Shown one piece after another: positions 1-11,806 of a DNA stretch of 64,000 bases (positions are counted from its first letter, which is position 1; each line of letters starts with the position of its first letter). The notes under the pieces were generated by a model. It saw only the letters and a program-made list of their open reading frames with translations, was not told the origin of the DNA and searched no databases. A program made the position numbers and the translations under genes. The stretch is from Albugo candida (lineage: Eukaryota > Oomycota > Peronosporomycetes > Albuginales > Albuginaceae): the NCBI GenBank assembly GCA_905220665.1, contig CAJNAR010000038.1, positions 1-64,000 on the forward strand, in the 5' to 3' direction.

Positions 1-250
1 CTAAACCCTAAACCCTAAACCCTAAACCCTAAACCCTAAACCCTAAACCCTAAACCCTAAACCCTAAACCCTAAACCCTAAACCCTAAACCCTAAACCCT
101 AAACCCTAAACCCTAAACCCTAAACCCTAAACCCTAAACCCTAAACCCTAAACCCTAAACCCTAAACCCTAAACCCTAAACCCTAAACCCTAAACCCTAA
201 ACCCTAAACCCTAAACCCTAAACCCTAAACCCTAAACCCTAAACCCTAAA
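1..250. repeat. Telomeric repeat tract, CCCTAAA 7-mers
   Basis: Uninterrupted CCCTAAA repeats run from base 1; 35 full units fit in phase between 6 and 250. The G-rich strand reads TTTAGGG, the type found in plants, oomycetes and several other protists. The C-rich strand reads inward from the left, so the left edge is a true chromosome end. Confidence 0.98.
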
Positions 251-450
251 CCCTGAAACCCTGAAACCCTGAAACCCTGAAACCCTGAAACCCTGAAACC
301 CTGAAACCCTGAAACCCTGAAACCCTGAAACCCTGAAACCCTGAAACCCTGAAACCCTGAAACCCTGAAACCCTGAAACCCTGAAACCCTGAAACCCTGA
401 AACCCTGAAACCCTGAAACCCTGAAACCCTGAAACCCTGAAACCCGAAAA
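251..450. repeat. Variant telomere-like tract, CCCTGAAA 8-mers
   Basis: At base 251 the repeat changes abruptly to the 8-mer CCCTGAAA. There are 24 perfect consecutive copies (251-442) and then one degenerate unit (cccgaaaa, 443-450). No 7-mer is mixed in. The block is the inner boundary of the telomere. Reading frames through it encode only a short periodic peptide and are not genes. Confidence 0.97.
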
Positions 451-454
451 TCTA

Positions 455-775
455 CAATCATATACAAAAAGATTTAAAACCAACTGAGCTTTTTCTCTTT
501 TTTAAATCTAGTGGAGAACTAGATATAATCAGTAATATTACTATAATAAAAAGCAGTGTCATAAATCACTTTAAATCTAGTAGAAAAGTAGAAATAATTA
601 GTAATACAGTATTACTGTATTTAAAAAGCTGATTATTATTTCACAACTGACTGAGCCCATAATGTAAATTCATCCAATCATATACAAAATAGAGTAAAAA
701 CTAACTGAACTTTTTCTTTATTTTAATCTAGTAGAAACTAGAAATAATCAGTAAGAAATCACTTTTGAACTCGAC
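455..775. repeat. Diverged subtelomeric tandem repeat
   Basis: Two related blocks start at about 455 and 674, roughly 220 bp apart. Each has the order aatcatatacaaaa, then ctaactga(g/a)ctttttct, then ttaatctagt, then a run ending aataatcagtaa. A partial third copy of the later section (aaatctagtagaaaagtagaaataatt) lies near 573-605. The DNA is AT-rich with no coding signal, as expected for a telomere-associated sequence. Confidence 0.75.
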
Positions 776-2408
776 CTAACTCAGCTACATGAGTTTGATT
801 CTTCCCATTTGGCGAACGCTATCCCGCCAGGAAGTTGTCAGAGCGCATGCCCACTCCCAATATGAGTGGCTCTGTACTGACGAGGAAGTGCTGATGAGCT
901 TTCTTACGACTCGCTTCCGAAGATAGCTCCTTCAGAAAAGAGCAACAGGATTCATCGAATCAAATTTTCCGGCTACTGTTTTTTCAGAAGCGACACAAAT
1001 TGTGTCCGGATGCGATCGTAGAAGCATGGAACACGGAGTAAGTGGTGTTGCATGAGGATTGGATGGAAAAACTGAAGGTTTGTGACAGTGAATGGATGCG
1101 AACTATCGACGGGTTGAAGTTCTATGTGCACATTGCTTCAATTAGGGAGCGTATTCCTTGCGCTGTGCGGTTGGAGTATACATGTCGACACTGCCCTGCA
1201 AGGGCATTGAAATCCAACCATCAACTTCGAGCCCATCCGTGCTACCAAACGTTGAGCGCAACTTCTTACGGCAATTAGAAATTTGGACGATCTCCTTGCC
1301 CATTTCGCATCGGAACAACGTGAACCTTCACGTTATTGTTTAATGGATCAATAATCATATCATGTGTTCTCGCTTGGCGTTTCGAAAATGAATCAAGCTA
1401 CATGCCATTCCAAAGTGATGCTGGCTTCTCATAAATCTTGTGATTTGAAATCAAAAAAAAATTATGTTATCAAAAGTATACTTGAACAGCCGAGTTGCTA
1501 CATTTCATTCCTGAATGTAATAGCTTCTCTGGTACGGATTCTCCTAGTAGATATTCTTTGACATACTGTACAGGAAGTCGGAAGACCAACTAAATCATTT
1601 CTCAATAGCGCACTTTCTACTGTTCTTGAACGGTACACAAGGCTCGCAAAATGCATCCGATTCTGACCCATGCCATAGAATCACAAGCTTGTCTGCATGA
1701 AACAATACAACAGTTTTTGCCTACATTACCTCCTTATTCTGCGGGTTAGACGGAAAGGCGACGTTCTACATCGAAGGTATGTGAGGTCTGCAAGGCGGAG
1801 CGTCATAACAGTTTCAATCAGTGAGAGGGCAGCGATCAGTACGCACCACCAGAAGTACATCTTTGCTGATTTTTAGTAGTTGGTTATAGATCCTGAAAGC
1901 AACGATGCTCGAGAGTATACAAGGAAATAATGGAGGATGATACTTGAAGTCAAAACAGACCTGTAGGCTCTGTCTCAAGCAAAGCTGGTCCTACATCATA
2001 ACGATAAATATAGTAGCGGTTTGGTGTTGATAGTTCTACGAAAGCGGTTCATTGGATAAAATACTGCAAGGAATGTTGCTCTATGTATTCCATATTCTCG
2101 TTATTTACGGTTACACGTGGCATTGTGATAAACACCTTTCATGAAGTCTTCTGCGCTTATATGCGGGATGACTCAGACTTCTGATGACACTGATGATGCA
2201 ACGCTCTAATTTTTAAACCTGATGATTGAAAATTATAGCAAGAAACTGCTTGCGATGGACCGCGTGCATACAAAAACGTACTCAAACGTGCCCTAGTTTC
2301 AATTTGGAATTTTCGATATAGAATGTCAAACGTGGGATGCGACTAGGTCTGATTTTGGTGGAATTCACTGCTCACTGGTCATTCCCATTTTCACCGTCTA
2401 GTGCACAG
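776..2408. other. Gene-poor subtelomeric stretch
   Basis: No convincing gene is visible. A 78-codon frame at 1042-1278 (+) starts only at GTG. It contains a C-x2-C spacing followed by two His and a Cys (residues about 57-73), weakly reminiscent of a C2H2-type finger, and may be a relic. The rest has stops in all frames and no recognisable motif. Confidence 0.4.
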
Positions 2409-3083
2409 ATGGTTCGAGTACTAGCCATACTACTCAGCCTTATTTGCTTGAACGCGCAATCTCCTCAATATGCTGACAAAATCTCAAACCCTCACGACGC
2501 CATGTCTGCAACAGCTGCTCTAGGCCAAGTCTGTGAGCATGTACAACAGAATTATCCGCCAGAAGGGGAAGGAAGATACAAGGGGATCATAAGTATATAC
2601 AAGGAGCTGGCCGAAGAATTGAAAGAACTGTTTCGAAGTCTCCAAGTTGCTCGTACTACGCCAGCCAGCCGTCCACTGGAAAAAGTCGATATCGAAATGG
2701 GCCATGTACAATCGCAATTTGATGAGTGTCTCAAAAAATCTGAACCCGGTGGATCGACAACGAAGTTCTGTGGGAAAGTTTTTGAAGCTTTCGGAACCGC
2801 TCTGGGGAAGTTTGAGCATGAAATACCGGTTTTGTCCACCATACGAGCAAATTGTCCGCCTATGAAAGCTATTCTTGCTGGACAAGTGGTAACCTTGCTG
2901 TACACAGTTTGTTTTCAAGATTCTTTCCAGCAAACGGACTCCTTATTTGGCGCATTCTTCCAGGTTGGCGTCAATGCTATGATTGGCGGACTCGCAACGG
3001 ACTTTATTTGGTGCGATGCTGTTGAACCTATGCTGAACAAGATACAAAGTCGACAAGGCGCTAAAACTATCCCAAGAGCATGA
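2409..3083 (+). CDS. Predicted secreted cysteine-containing protein, 224 aa
   Basis: This is the gene nearest the telomere. The frame is open from 2337, but I place the start at the ATG at 2409, because the next 18 residues (MVRVLAILLSLICLNAQS) form a typical signal peptide: a positive residue, a hydrophobic core and a small-residue cleavage site. The mature part has six cysteines (in CEHV, DECL, FCGK, NCPP, VCFQ and WCDA), enough for three disulfides. A helical N-terminal half is followed by more hydrophobic segments near residues 155-200. No membrane anchor, repeat or catalytic motif is evident, and I recognise no family. The position about 2 kb from a telomere, a single exon and a secretory signal resemble a pathogen effector-type gene; that role is inference. 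Alternative: a diverging or dying family member. Confidence 0.68.
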   Translation: MVRVLAILLSLICLNAQSPQYADKISNPHDAMSATAALGQVCEHVQQNYPPEGEGRYKGIISIYKELAEELKELFRSLQVARTTPASRPLEKVDIEMGHVQSQFDECLKKSEPGGSTTKFCGKVFEAFGTALGKFEHEIPVLSTIRANCPPMKAILAGQVVTLLYTVCFQDSFQQTDSLFGAFFQVGVNAMIGGLATDFIWCDAVEPMLNKIQSRQGAKTIPRA

Positions 3084-5732
3084 TGTCCACGCTCCAGTGG
3101 TCATATAAATAGCCCATAGAGAGCATATATCAGATGGGTTCAGTCAAAGCACATAATCTGCAAGACAAAATTTGCTTTTTTTGCGCTGAGCGTCCACTTG
3201 TTGCCAGCATTTCTCTATTCCTTAAACATTCCGCACGAGTATTCGAGGTCGTTGCTAAAGCATTAGTATTTGACATGATCTTGCTTCCCAAGCTACATCG
3301 CATATCGCATTCACATGCCGTTCTTTATTTGAAAAGTGCAGTCCAAAGGTAAATATGTAATGGTGACGGCATGCTACCAAATTCTCGACTTGCAATCGGT
3401 TGATTCCTGTACATAGTTCAGTAAAGGCATTCGTGTAGTCATTGAGAATTTGAGAACTTGGATGCTTGATCGCTTGAAAGATTTTGTGTCTCTTTTAACA
3501 CGATGTCTTTTGAGATGCCTCTATCGCAATTACAGTCAAACCACGTGTGGTATCACAATATGTGGGAATAAATCAGAAGACAAAGATGATATCTAATATA
3601 TGACAAGTGATGTCATTTCTGCGCCCTGTCAAGAGCAAGATCGCATCTGAGAATATCACCTTGGATTGCCGCATGCGTTTTTAATGCCGCGAGTTTTAAT
3701 CTGGATTCCTCACCTTCTGCTTGAAAAGCAACGCTCTTTTAAGACAAATCATCATCCCTCAATCACGCCTCAGCAATGCCCGCAATTAATATACCGCAAT
3801 GTATTCTGAATACGAAGATTCGTCGTGTTCGGTCGACGTTCAAATGAGAAAAGCGAGTTTATACACAACATATTGGTCTCTGAAAGTGGAGTGAGTGTCA
3901 AAAGAATATCAAGGATTAGATCAGAAACTATGTTGATGTAGTTATTTTCGACACAGAACATATGTACACCACTACATCTCGAAGTTGGAGTCATAATGCT
4001 TTACGCATCCACTAATCGTTTTAAGTGAGCTATCCGGGTCACGATAAGCGGCTAGTACTGTTAGAAAAGAACATTTTTAGCTAAAGTCTCTTTTTTGGTT
4101 CGTTTAATGGTACAACGGGAAAGCAAGTTCGCTTGTAATCGTCGTCATAGACTGATGCCTGCAGGTAGAAAAACAAAAGAATTCCTTTAAGCATATATTA
4201 AATTGTTTAATTAGCTAGGCGACTTTGAAAGCGAAATGTGTCCACTTCGATTTCCGTGCTACCATCAGACACCATTTAACTGATCATGTACTTTGTGCTC
4301 CAATTGTAGCGTATACACCCATTAAAGACCACTGCAACTGGAGCGCCCTATATCCCGACCTTGCTGTTTACGACCTTGCTGTTTACCCTAGTATGCCTTT
4401 AATGATGTAATGCAATGGAATTTTTAGCTCACACTTTACCCCACTAGACTCGGTAGAAGAAGCATGCTTTAATTGCTCATGACCCGAGCGTATGCGACGG
4501 CTGCCATTCACCCGCGAGATAATAAGTACCTATACTAACAGCAATCTTGAACAGATTGGTGCTGTCCATGTCCATGTAGCATGAGATTTAAATAACGTGT
4601 TGGTGAGGCTCTATATTTTACATCCTGAAGTTTGGATATATGCGCGTTGCCTTCATATTATCTTGTGGTCGCACGAACTATATCATTCTGGTACCAACGG
4701 GTTTTTTCTACTGGACTCGAACTACGGCAGCGCCGTCACGTAATGGTGAAGGATCGGAAAAGGCGGAACGCGATTTTTTCCACTGTACAAGATACAGCTT
4801 GCTTGACACCGGAGAATGCTCTTACCTTTACGTTATGCAAGGTACATCGGGTACTTCCTAAAGTCTTCAACGTTTAGCGCAATGGCATTCCTTCTAGACA
4901 TCGAGTGTTCTGTTATTGCATTCGGATGATGATGCACCGAATTATATTGTAATACAACAACTTGCATGATGTCCTTGACATGCACACACGACGCATCAGT
5001 CACAATACAATTGCAACAATCTTCCGAATGGAATACCCCGGGGTCAACGATGCCTCTAACCGTGGATATTACCGTGTATTGTTCCCGAGTGTGCATCATG
5101 TTTTTTGTCAGCGCCTTTATCACATAACCTGATAGCTTTGAGCTGACAGCTTCCTGAATGGAGCCTAATTAGTCATTAGTTTGCAAGATCATGGTTGAAA
5201 GAGTTTGTATTTCCCTACCGTTACTTGCTGCGTTAAAAAGTCATTGGAATGGACAAAAGTGTGCTGGATGCATAATTGATCATTACGACCAGTAGGAGGG
5301 TTGTAAGTGGGATAGATGTCGTCATCGGTCTGACCATTGTAAACTGATGCATCTACCTTGTCATTTGTATTCCAGTCGCTGAGAGTGGCGCTGACTGAAC
5401 TTAATGAATGTCGTAATCGTGCAATTTAGTATTATTGTGAAACCTTTCGATCTAAATTACCGCACACTGACGACATACGTTTCGCCTCCAAATTATGACT
5501 CTGAATTTTTCATTTCGCATTTGTACTAGGAAGCTGCGTTGTGATCACGAAGTGAAAAAAAGACGTGACTAGTGGTAGCCTTCACGTTCGAAAATGTTAT
5601 GGTATTCTATACGTATCATTGTGAGGAAAAAGTTTAGGTGCGCTACTAGAGACAAAACTAGAGGATGTAGATCTGATCAATGCTAAGCGTCGTATAGGGA
5701 AAATAATCAGTATCTTTTTGACTTTGCCATTG
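3084..5732. other. Intergenic, no supported gene
   Basis: Only short frames occur here (for example 4640-4861 + and 4833-5123 -), without recognisable motifs, and they overlap in conflicting directions. No RNA gene or repeat was recognised. Confidence 0.4.
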
Positions 5733-5990
5733 TCAAAATATGATTGATTTTGTACACGCCATTTGGATGGGTTTCTTAACGACTTGGGTTGTAGAGTAGG
5801 AAATTTCATGCGGCTGGTTTGCATATAAGCGTTGCACTTTTTGAGTTTTTAAGGCATTCATGGCGCATTCACACGCTGTATGAAAATGAGAAGCAAGAGA
5901 CGTGGCAACAACCGCTGTTAGATATCCGACAGTGAAGGAATTGATCATGTCAGCAAGCAATACCACCCATAAAGCAATTGTTGACCGCAT
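5733..5990 (-). CDS. Possible small secreted protein, 85 aa
   Basis: Starting at the ATG at 5990 (complement), the protein begins MRSTIALWVVLLADMINS. This could act as a signal peptide, followed by a second hydrophobic stretch and then a polar tail with three cysteines. The frame is open further upstream to 6041 but with no better start. It matches no family I know, and nothing in its surroundings gives context. It may be a small secreted protein, a truncated gene or a chance frame. I retain it only because of the N-terminal signal-like segment. Confidence 0.25.
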   Translation of the reverse strand: MRSTIALWVVLLADMINSFTVGYLTAVVATSLASHFHTACECAMNALKTQKVQRLYANQPHEISYSTTQVVKKPIQMACTKSIIF

Positions 5991-8900
5991 TGTACATGAG
6001 TCTTTCGATTGTAGAAGGGCTAAATTACACCAGTGTTTCACAGTGCTGCCCTAGGCGGAAATATATCGACTCATTAAAATCGGACTTCAAGCTTTCTGCG
6101 ACCTCCTCCATTTTTTTAACTCTTTTGTATTAATTGACATCCTGCAATACACTTTGAAGTCGCCATCGGGTGTGCAAATTCTTACTTTACGCGCTTTTTT
6201 GCCATCTAACGATCATGATCTTAGAGTTCGATACTATAGCACAATCTGCATGCGCTTCACCGAATCATTTGCAAGCCAGCACACTAATCTATAATGTTTC
6301 TCTTGTACAATTGATCTTTTTTTTGTATGGGTGGCACGAAACTTTGTGTGACTGATGCGATTTTTGAGGCAAAAAAGAGTCTATATCAGGGTTTTCGCTA
6401 CCAGTAATAGCTTTGGTATAATTCATCGCAATTGAAGAGAAATTTGTCGACCTCGCGCGAAGCTTCCTTTTGAGAGTATTATGGAAAGGCCTCGGCATCA
6501 CACCCAATCTTCTGCTAGTAACTTACAATTCTGTTTGCGAAAATGTTTTTTGGTATTTCTGTTTTCACAGGAGATTTAAAGCTTCGGCAGATCATGCTTA
6601 ACTTCTCATGTTTAGCGTATTAATGCTGTTTTTTATGATTAGTTGTTATGACTTCGGGTAGTGTTACAAGACGCTCCGCCTGCGACATGCTCGGATACAC
6701 GTATCCAGACACGATGGCCCAGTATATCTCTGGGCTGTAGCTTATTCTCTATAGATTCATGTCATCGCTCATCTGGTTGCCAATGAAAAGCAGTCGCTGG
6801 ACGGTCTTCAAATTTCAATGTCTGATTTTACCGATTCTAAATGTATCATTGAAATATGACTTCTCTTGATATAGGCAACTAGAAAGAAGTGAAGTCTTGA
6901 TGACACATACATATGCGCTCGTTTGTATTTTCATCGCCTCAATAAGGATTTTCTGCATATTAGAGACAGAAAGCGTCGCTCAGTGAAGTTGAATTCCTGA
7001 AGCGAGGTTTGGCTCAATTATGGTGGTTGCACGTGTTCGAGTGGCGTTTAGAATGATGTTACGGAATTACGGATAATGGAATGTTTATAATTGACGAGGT
7101 GGAGATGAATTCAAAAGGAGATAATGCCTCTGTGCTGCTTATTTTTATGAAAAAGGATTGAAAAAGTGCGCCTACAAGTGTCTGACTTGACTGAATCAAA
7201 GAGAATTTGATCAACCAAATCTGTAGTTAAAAGCAGCAGAAAGTTGCAAGTCCAAGATTACGATCGCTCTAGTCCACAACGCTTCTGATAGTTTGTCTCA
7301 CCTGATAACATATTTGGAACAAAAGAAAAAAACATCCTGAAAGGAATACATGGACGCAACTCTCAAAATGGAGGTTGTCATTTGGTCCGTCCAAAAGTCA
7401 AGTTGAATTGTTTCACCTTTTTTATCCAACTCTGCTTGGAAGTGTTTCTTACGCATATTCGATATGAGTGACTAATGTGAACACATTGGCAATAGTGGTA
7501 GGCGAGATAAATGATGGTACAAGGAGTTTTATATACGACCAAGTTGTGCACCATCCTTACGACTTTTGCCAAGGAATTGAATTTTCAGGACAAAGGTAAA
7601 GAACGAAACAATCACACGGATTCCACACAGCTTATGCTTGTCGTGGTTTCAAATGTATGAATGAATATTGTATGTCTACACAATGAGATCGACATGGGTT
7701 ATAAACTATAAAGAGCTTCTCAGATCGCTCAAAAAAGGCTTTATGCCAAAGGCTGTCAGACGAGTTTTTCTGTGATACAGCTTTTGAAACTAAAAATGGC
7801 GTTGCTTATGCATATATGGCTTGTTGCTGAAATACATGATCCAGTAGTAGAGAGTGCCAACCAGCACTTTGGATAGAAACGAAGAGCTCACACAACTGTT
7901 TGAAAAAAAAAGTTTTCTTTGACTGAAAAAAGCAAAACATTACTTGAACTACGGATTCGTATGACGTCATTATATGTCTCGATTGCTCCGAGAATCATCG
8001 CCATTTGACGTTCATCTATCTTTCGTCTACTCACACAGGAGACACCTCAAGGTGATGCAGCTCGGAAAGCTCGTACATTTTTGAGGTGCTAGAAGTCCAT
8101 GAAATGAAAAGCGTACGAGATTGTTTGGGCTGCTATGACAGCTATGGTGAGAATTTGCAATTAGATCGACGCGAAATCGCACAAAAACACAAACGAGACG
8201 CAGCTTCATAATCGACTTCAGCAAAGAAGGTGTCGACACCACTGTGTATATTTTGGCATAGCCAGTTGCTGAAGATGTATCGTTTTGTGATCAAAGAAAT
8301 AAATTGTTTTAGTGGGAATTGGAAAAGAAGAATGATGCTTAGGAGGACTCGATGATCGTGTGAAGAATCTTTCACTGCAGAGTAATGCAGAAACTAACAT
8401 ATTCGCACCTAGAGGCGAGTCAGACATGTTCAAATTAAGTTCTCTTCATACTGATCGCTCCGAGGTGATGCTAAAAAATAGTGAGAGTGCTGTGGGATCT
8501 GACATGCAACAAAATTCTAGAGAGTGCCATCCTCTGAATTTTCGATGCGAAAGCTAATGTGACACTTGTAGAAAACAATTTGAGGAACGAGAAAGTCTAA
8601 CAATTTCGGGACGATCAAGCTATGTCACGGTTGTTACATTGACTTGGCGATATGACACTCGAGGTGACCAAAAGGTAAGACCATTCAAGGTCATAGCAGT
8701 GAAAAAAATCTGATACAGTCAGAATTTATCCGATCACAAAATCAACCATATCTCCCTACAACAAATTGACGATGATGAAGTTCTCACTCGCGCATTAGAG
8801 CTGGCCGAAGAGAACTTAGTATCTTCAAGCTTAAGCAATGGTCTTGCTTACAAAGTAAATACGGCATGACCGACCCAGCCCGCACAACCCAAATTTCATC

Positions 8901-9290
8901 TCACGAATGTGTGATTAGGTAGAGCTCCTGTCTAAGATTCTTCAGATGAAGTTGAGTATCAGCTGGAAATGCTCGAGTTGAAAGTCACACACAAAGCAAC
9001 AAAGATATGGATATCATCGGGTGTGAGATTCTTTCCTCAGGAAACGGCACGAGTCTCACTTCCGGCTATACCCGTATCGAGGTGAGTAGATTCGGCATTT
9101 TCACTGATCTTCAAACATGTATTCGTAAGCTCACCACGTATAGTGCACGACACTTGTAACCAGCAACTTTTTGACTGTCTTCTTTTACGTTTAGGCTTCG
9201 AAGATATACGCATAACAAAAAATATGTGAACACTGAAGGATAGTTCGTTGATCGGGTTACCTTACAGTGATTTCGGAATTTGGCTAGGCC
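5991..9290. other. Intergenic, no supported gene
   Basis: About 3.3 kb with only short frames on both strands. Around 8760-8850 (+) a short stretch reads like protein (acidic, helical, around DDDEVLTRALELAEENL) but is flanked by stops in every frame, so it may be a gene relic of unknown origin. Confidence 0.4.
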
Positions 9291-9299
9291 AATTTTGCA

Positions 9300-11532
9300 T
9301 GGAGCAGTAACGGTTGAAATCCGGCAAAAAATCGTGTATTTGGCTAATGGCGGCTGTCATTGGCCACTTGTGACTTTTAATCTAACAATAGATGGGCATT
9401 TTCAGCCAATGATTGATGACAATTGGGATCTAAAAAGGGCAGTGGCCGTCAACTCGCTTGCCAAGATGTCAAGGTCAATTCAGAACACGCCGATGAGAAC
9501 GATATTTGCGAACAGCGTATTCTGCCTGTCGTCCACTCAACCCTTCGCGACACACATCCATATATGGACAAGCTTTTCTTGCATATCGCCGAATTTGGTT
9601 CAATGAGACGGAGGCAAGTGCTCTTGGGACTCTATTACGCAAGGCAACCCACTAATAATCGCAGTTGTTCCGAGCAAAATTTTTTGCAGCTACCTAGAAG
9701 ATTTCGATATAATTTAGCTCGAAGTAGAAGATCACCAGGTGTCCAGGCGCAAGGATCATCTCCTCCAGCATGCCTCGCCGTGAAACAAAGTCCGGTTGGC
9801 TTTAGATGATCTTCCTTGCACAGCAAGGTTTTTTTCCAATCAGCATTTGTTCCAGCAGCTCAACCTGAGACCTTTCCGCCACAGGCCTCGTTCCTGCAGA
9901 ACAATTTTGATGCCTTCTGTTGTCCGCGACAAGCAAGATTTGGGTGATTTTTTGGAAAATTCATGCTGTGAAAATTTCCCTCACCCCAGGTGGTGCTTCG
10001 CATAATAGGAAATTTACCACGAGGACCCAAATTCATCTGGGTTGCACGAAGGGCGTCAGGCGCAAAGGCTCAGTGCCCAGTTGTATTTTCAAAGCAGACA
10101 AGTCTTGCTTTCTGGGAAATTGAGCTTCAAAAATGGGGATCGCTCTCTCCTTCACCTGCTTCAGTAAGGCTTCAGCCTCCCATCAACCATCATGCTGGGT
10201 TCCCGGATGCTAATAATACAAGCTTCAGCGGGAAGGTTGGGGCACTGCAGCGTTTTTCATCGTCCAGTGCTAAGCGACCTCCCACATCACTAAGGAAGTC
10301 GCGGAAATGAATTGTGCGTCCTTACCCTTTCTTGCGCAATGGCTGCTCACCGTCGAGCAACCATAAGTGTTTCAAGCCGTCATGGGAGGCAAAAGTGCTC
10401 TCGTCATGGGTCATCAAAATCAAAGGGCGCAGCTCTTCCACTGGCCATGAAACACGAACATTCTCATCATTTCCATCCAAGCCCTCAACTCCCGGCAAAC
10501 GTTCTTCATATTCACGCATTTGTTCCAAGAATGTTTGGCGAGAAGCAACCACATCTTCTAGATCATTCCCATCGATCGATATATATGTGGCTTTGTACTT
10601 CACGGAACGAGATATCCAGGGAATGCAGCCAGCGCATCGTGTTCCGTTCTGAAATTGTTGGTGATGTTGCGGACCCAAGGCCGGAGAGAATCTTTTCATT
10701 TTATATTGTGGGCTTTCAATTTATTAGTTTCAATTTCTAATTTATTCTCCCGAAGATATTGCTGCAAAGACAATATACAGTCTTCGTCTTGTTATAAGCT
10801 CCGGCGCTTTGCATGCTTTCCTTGGCGAGAAAAAGGCAGTTTGCCATCCTTTAGGAACATTTGCGCCGAAGCGCGAAGACAACGTGTATGCCAAATTGCT
10901 TTGCCGGCACCCTCAGAGATCAGCTTACTTGCTTCAAGGCGTCCTTTACCCGCCTTGCGCAGACGCAAGTAATAAAAAACAGCAACCCTACGGATTACTG
11001 CTGCTCTCGTTTGCTGGAAATTCTGGTTTCCCATAGCTACCAGCTGCTCAATGTCATTTTCCAGTACTCGCTCTGACCACAGAGACTTGTCTTCTTCGTC
11101 ACTCTCTGATGGAAGATCCTGAACAGTTGCGGTCTCCGTTGGTTGCGCTTCGTCGGCCTGGTTTGTGTTCACTTCACCAGATGCCCAATACTTAGTCAGA
11201 GGACAGCAACCAGCGGCAGCGCATCTGCTTGCGGCGGCTTTTCGCCTTCTGACGCGTGCCGAGTTACCAACATAGCGTAACGGTCTATTCGACGATTCGT
11301 CTGGATGCGTGGCTCTCATTGCCGCAAGAAATGTTCTTTGTATGTTTTCTGCAATGCCTTCAGCGTCCTTATTCTCACTCAGAGCCAAGAAGTCGTCCTC
11401 CGAACTGCAACTGGCGTCATCAGAGCTACCAGACTCGGCCGAAGCACGTTCATCCATCTTTCGACGCTTGCTTTCCCCAGTCAGTTTGGACCTAGCCTTC
11501 ATTTTCTGATGGAGTCTAGAAGGAAGCGGCAT
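9300..11532 (-). mobile_element. Decayed DDE-type DNA transposon (transposase relic)
   Basis: Read on the minus strand, this is a nearly full-length but broken transposase. An intact 246-codon N-terminal frame (ATG at 11532, end 10792) has basic clusters like a nuclear localisation signal, an acidic serine-rich section and a helical region. After frameshifts, 10699-10322 holds the segment with YISIDGNDLEDVV, a run resembling 'YVDGHERxDVV', then THDESTF (the metal-binding DDE core as seen in related fungal and oomycete transposases), then EQPLRKKG. In shifting frames, RTIHFRDFL, a DG(Y)W-like stretch and AIPIFEAQFP follow near 10300-10130, with the C-terminal part down to about 9300. Several frameshifts and stops make it inactive. 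No clear terminal inverted repeats were found. Confidence 0.75.
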
Positions 11533-11806
11533 TAGGTGGGGAAGAACAGAAGCTCGGATGCGGTGGCGAAGCCTCGTTCAGTAGGGTCTGGTTCACATAG
11601 ATAGTGGGACACCTATATACTAATGAGTTGTTCCAAGAAGGTAGCGTGACCCCTATAAATTATTTATCATTAGAATTTGGCCACCGCACTCACCTATTGA
11701 TGGTTATAAGTATCACTTCTTAATTTGCCGGCTACTACGTAACCCGCCAATTTAGTACAACACAACTCGAAAAACTACTTTTTTCAACTCTTTCCTCTCG
11801 AAAACA

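Noticed and set aside
232..483. Reading frames through the telomeric 8-mer encoding a periodic FQGFRVSG-like peptide
   Set aside because: Purely a product of the repeat; no start context and no gene features.
4700..4740. tRNA-like word (reverse complement gttcgagtcc) suggesting a tRNA gene
   Set aside because: Arms flanking the putative T-loop do not pair and no A-box is found at the proper distance.
10312..10740. 142-codon plus-strand frame
   Set aside because: Antisense to the DDE transposase core, which carries the recognisable motifs.
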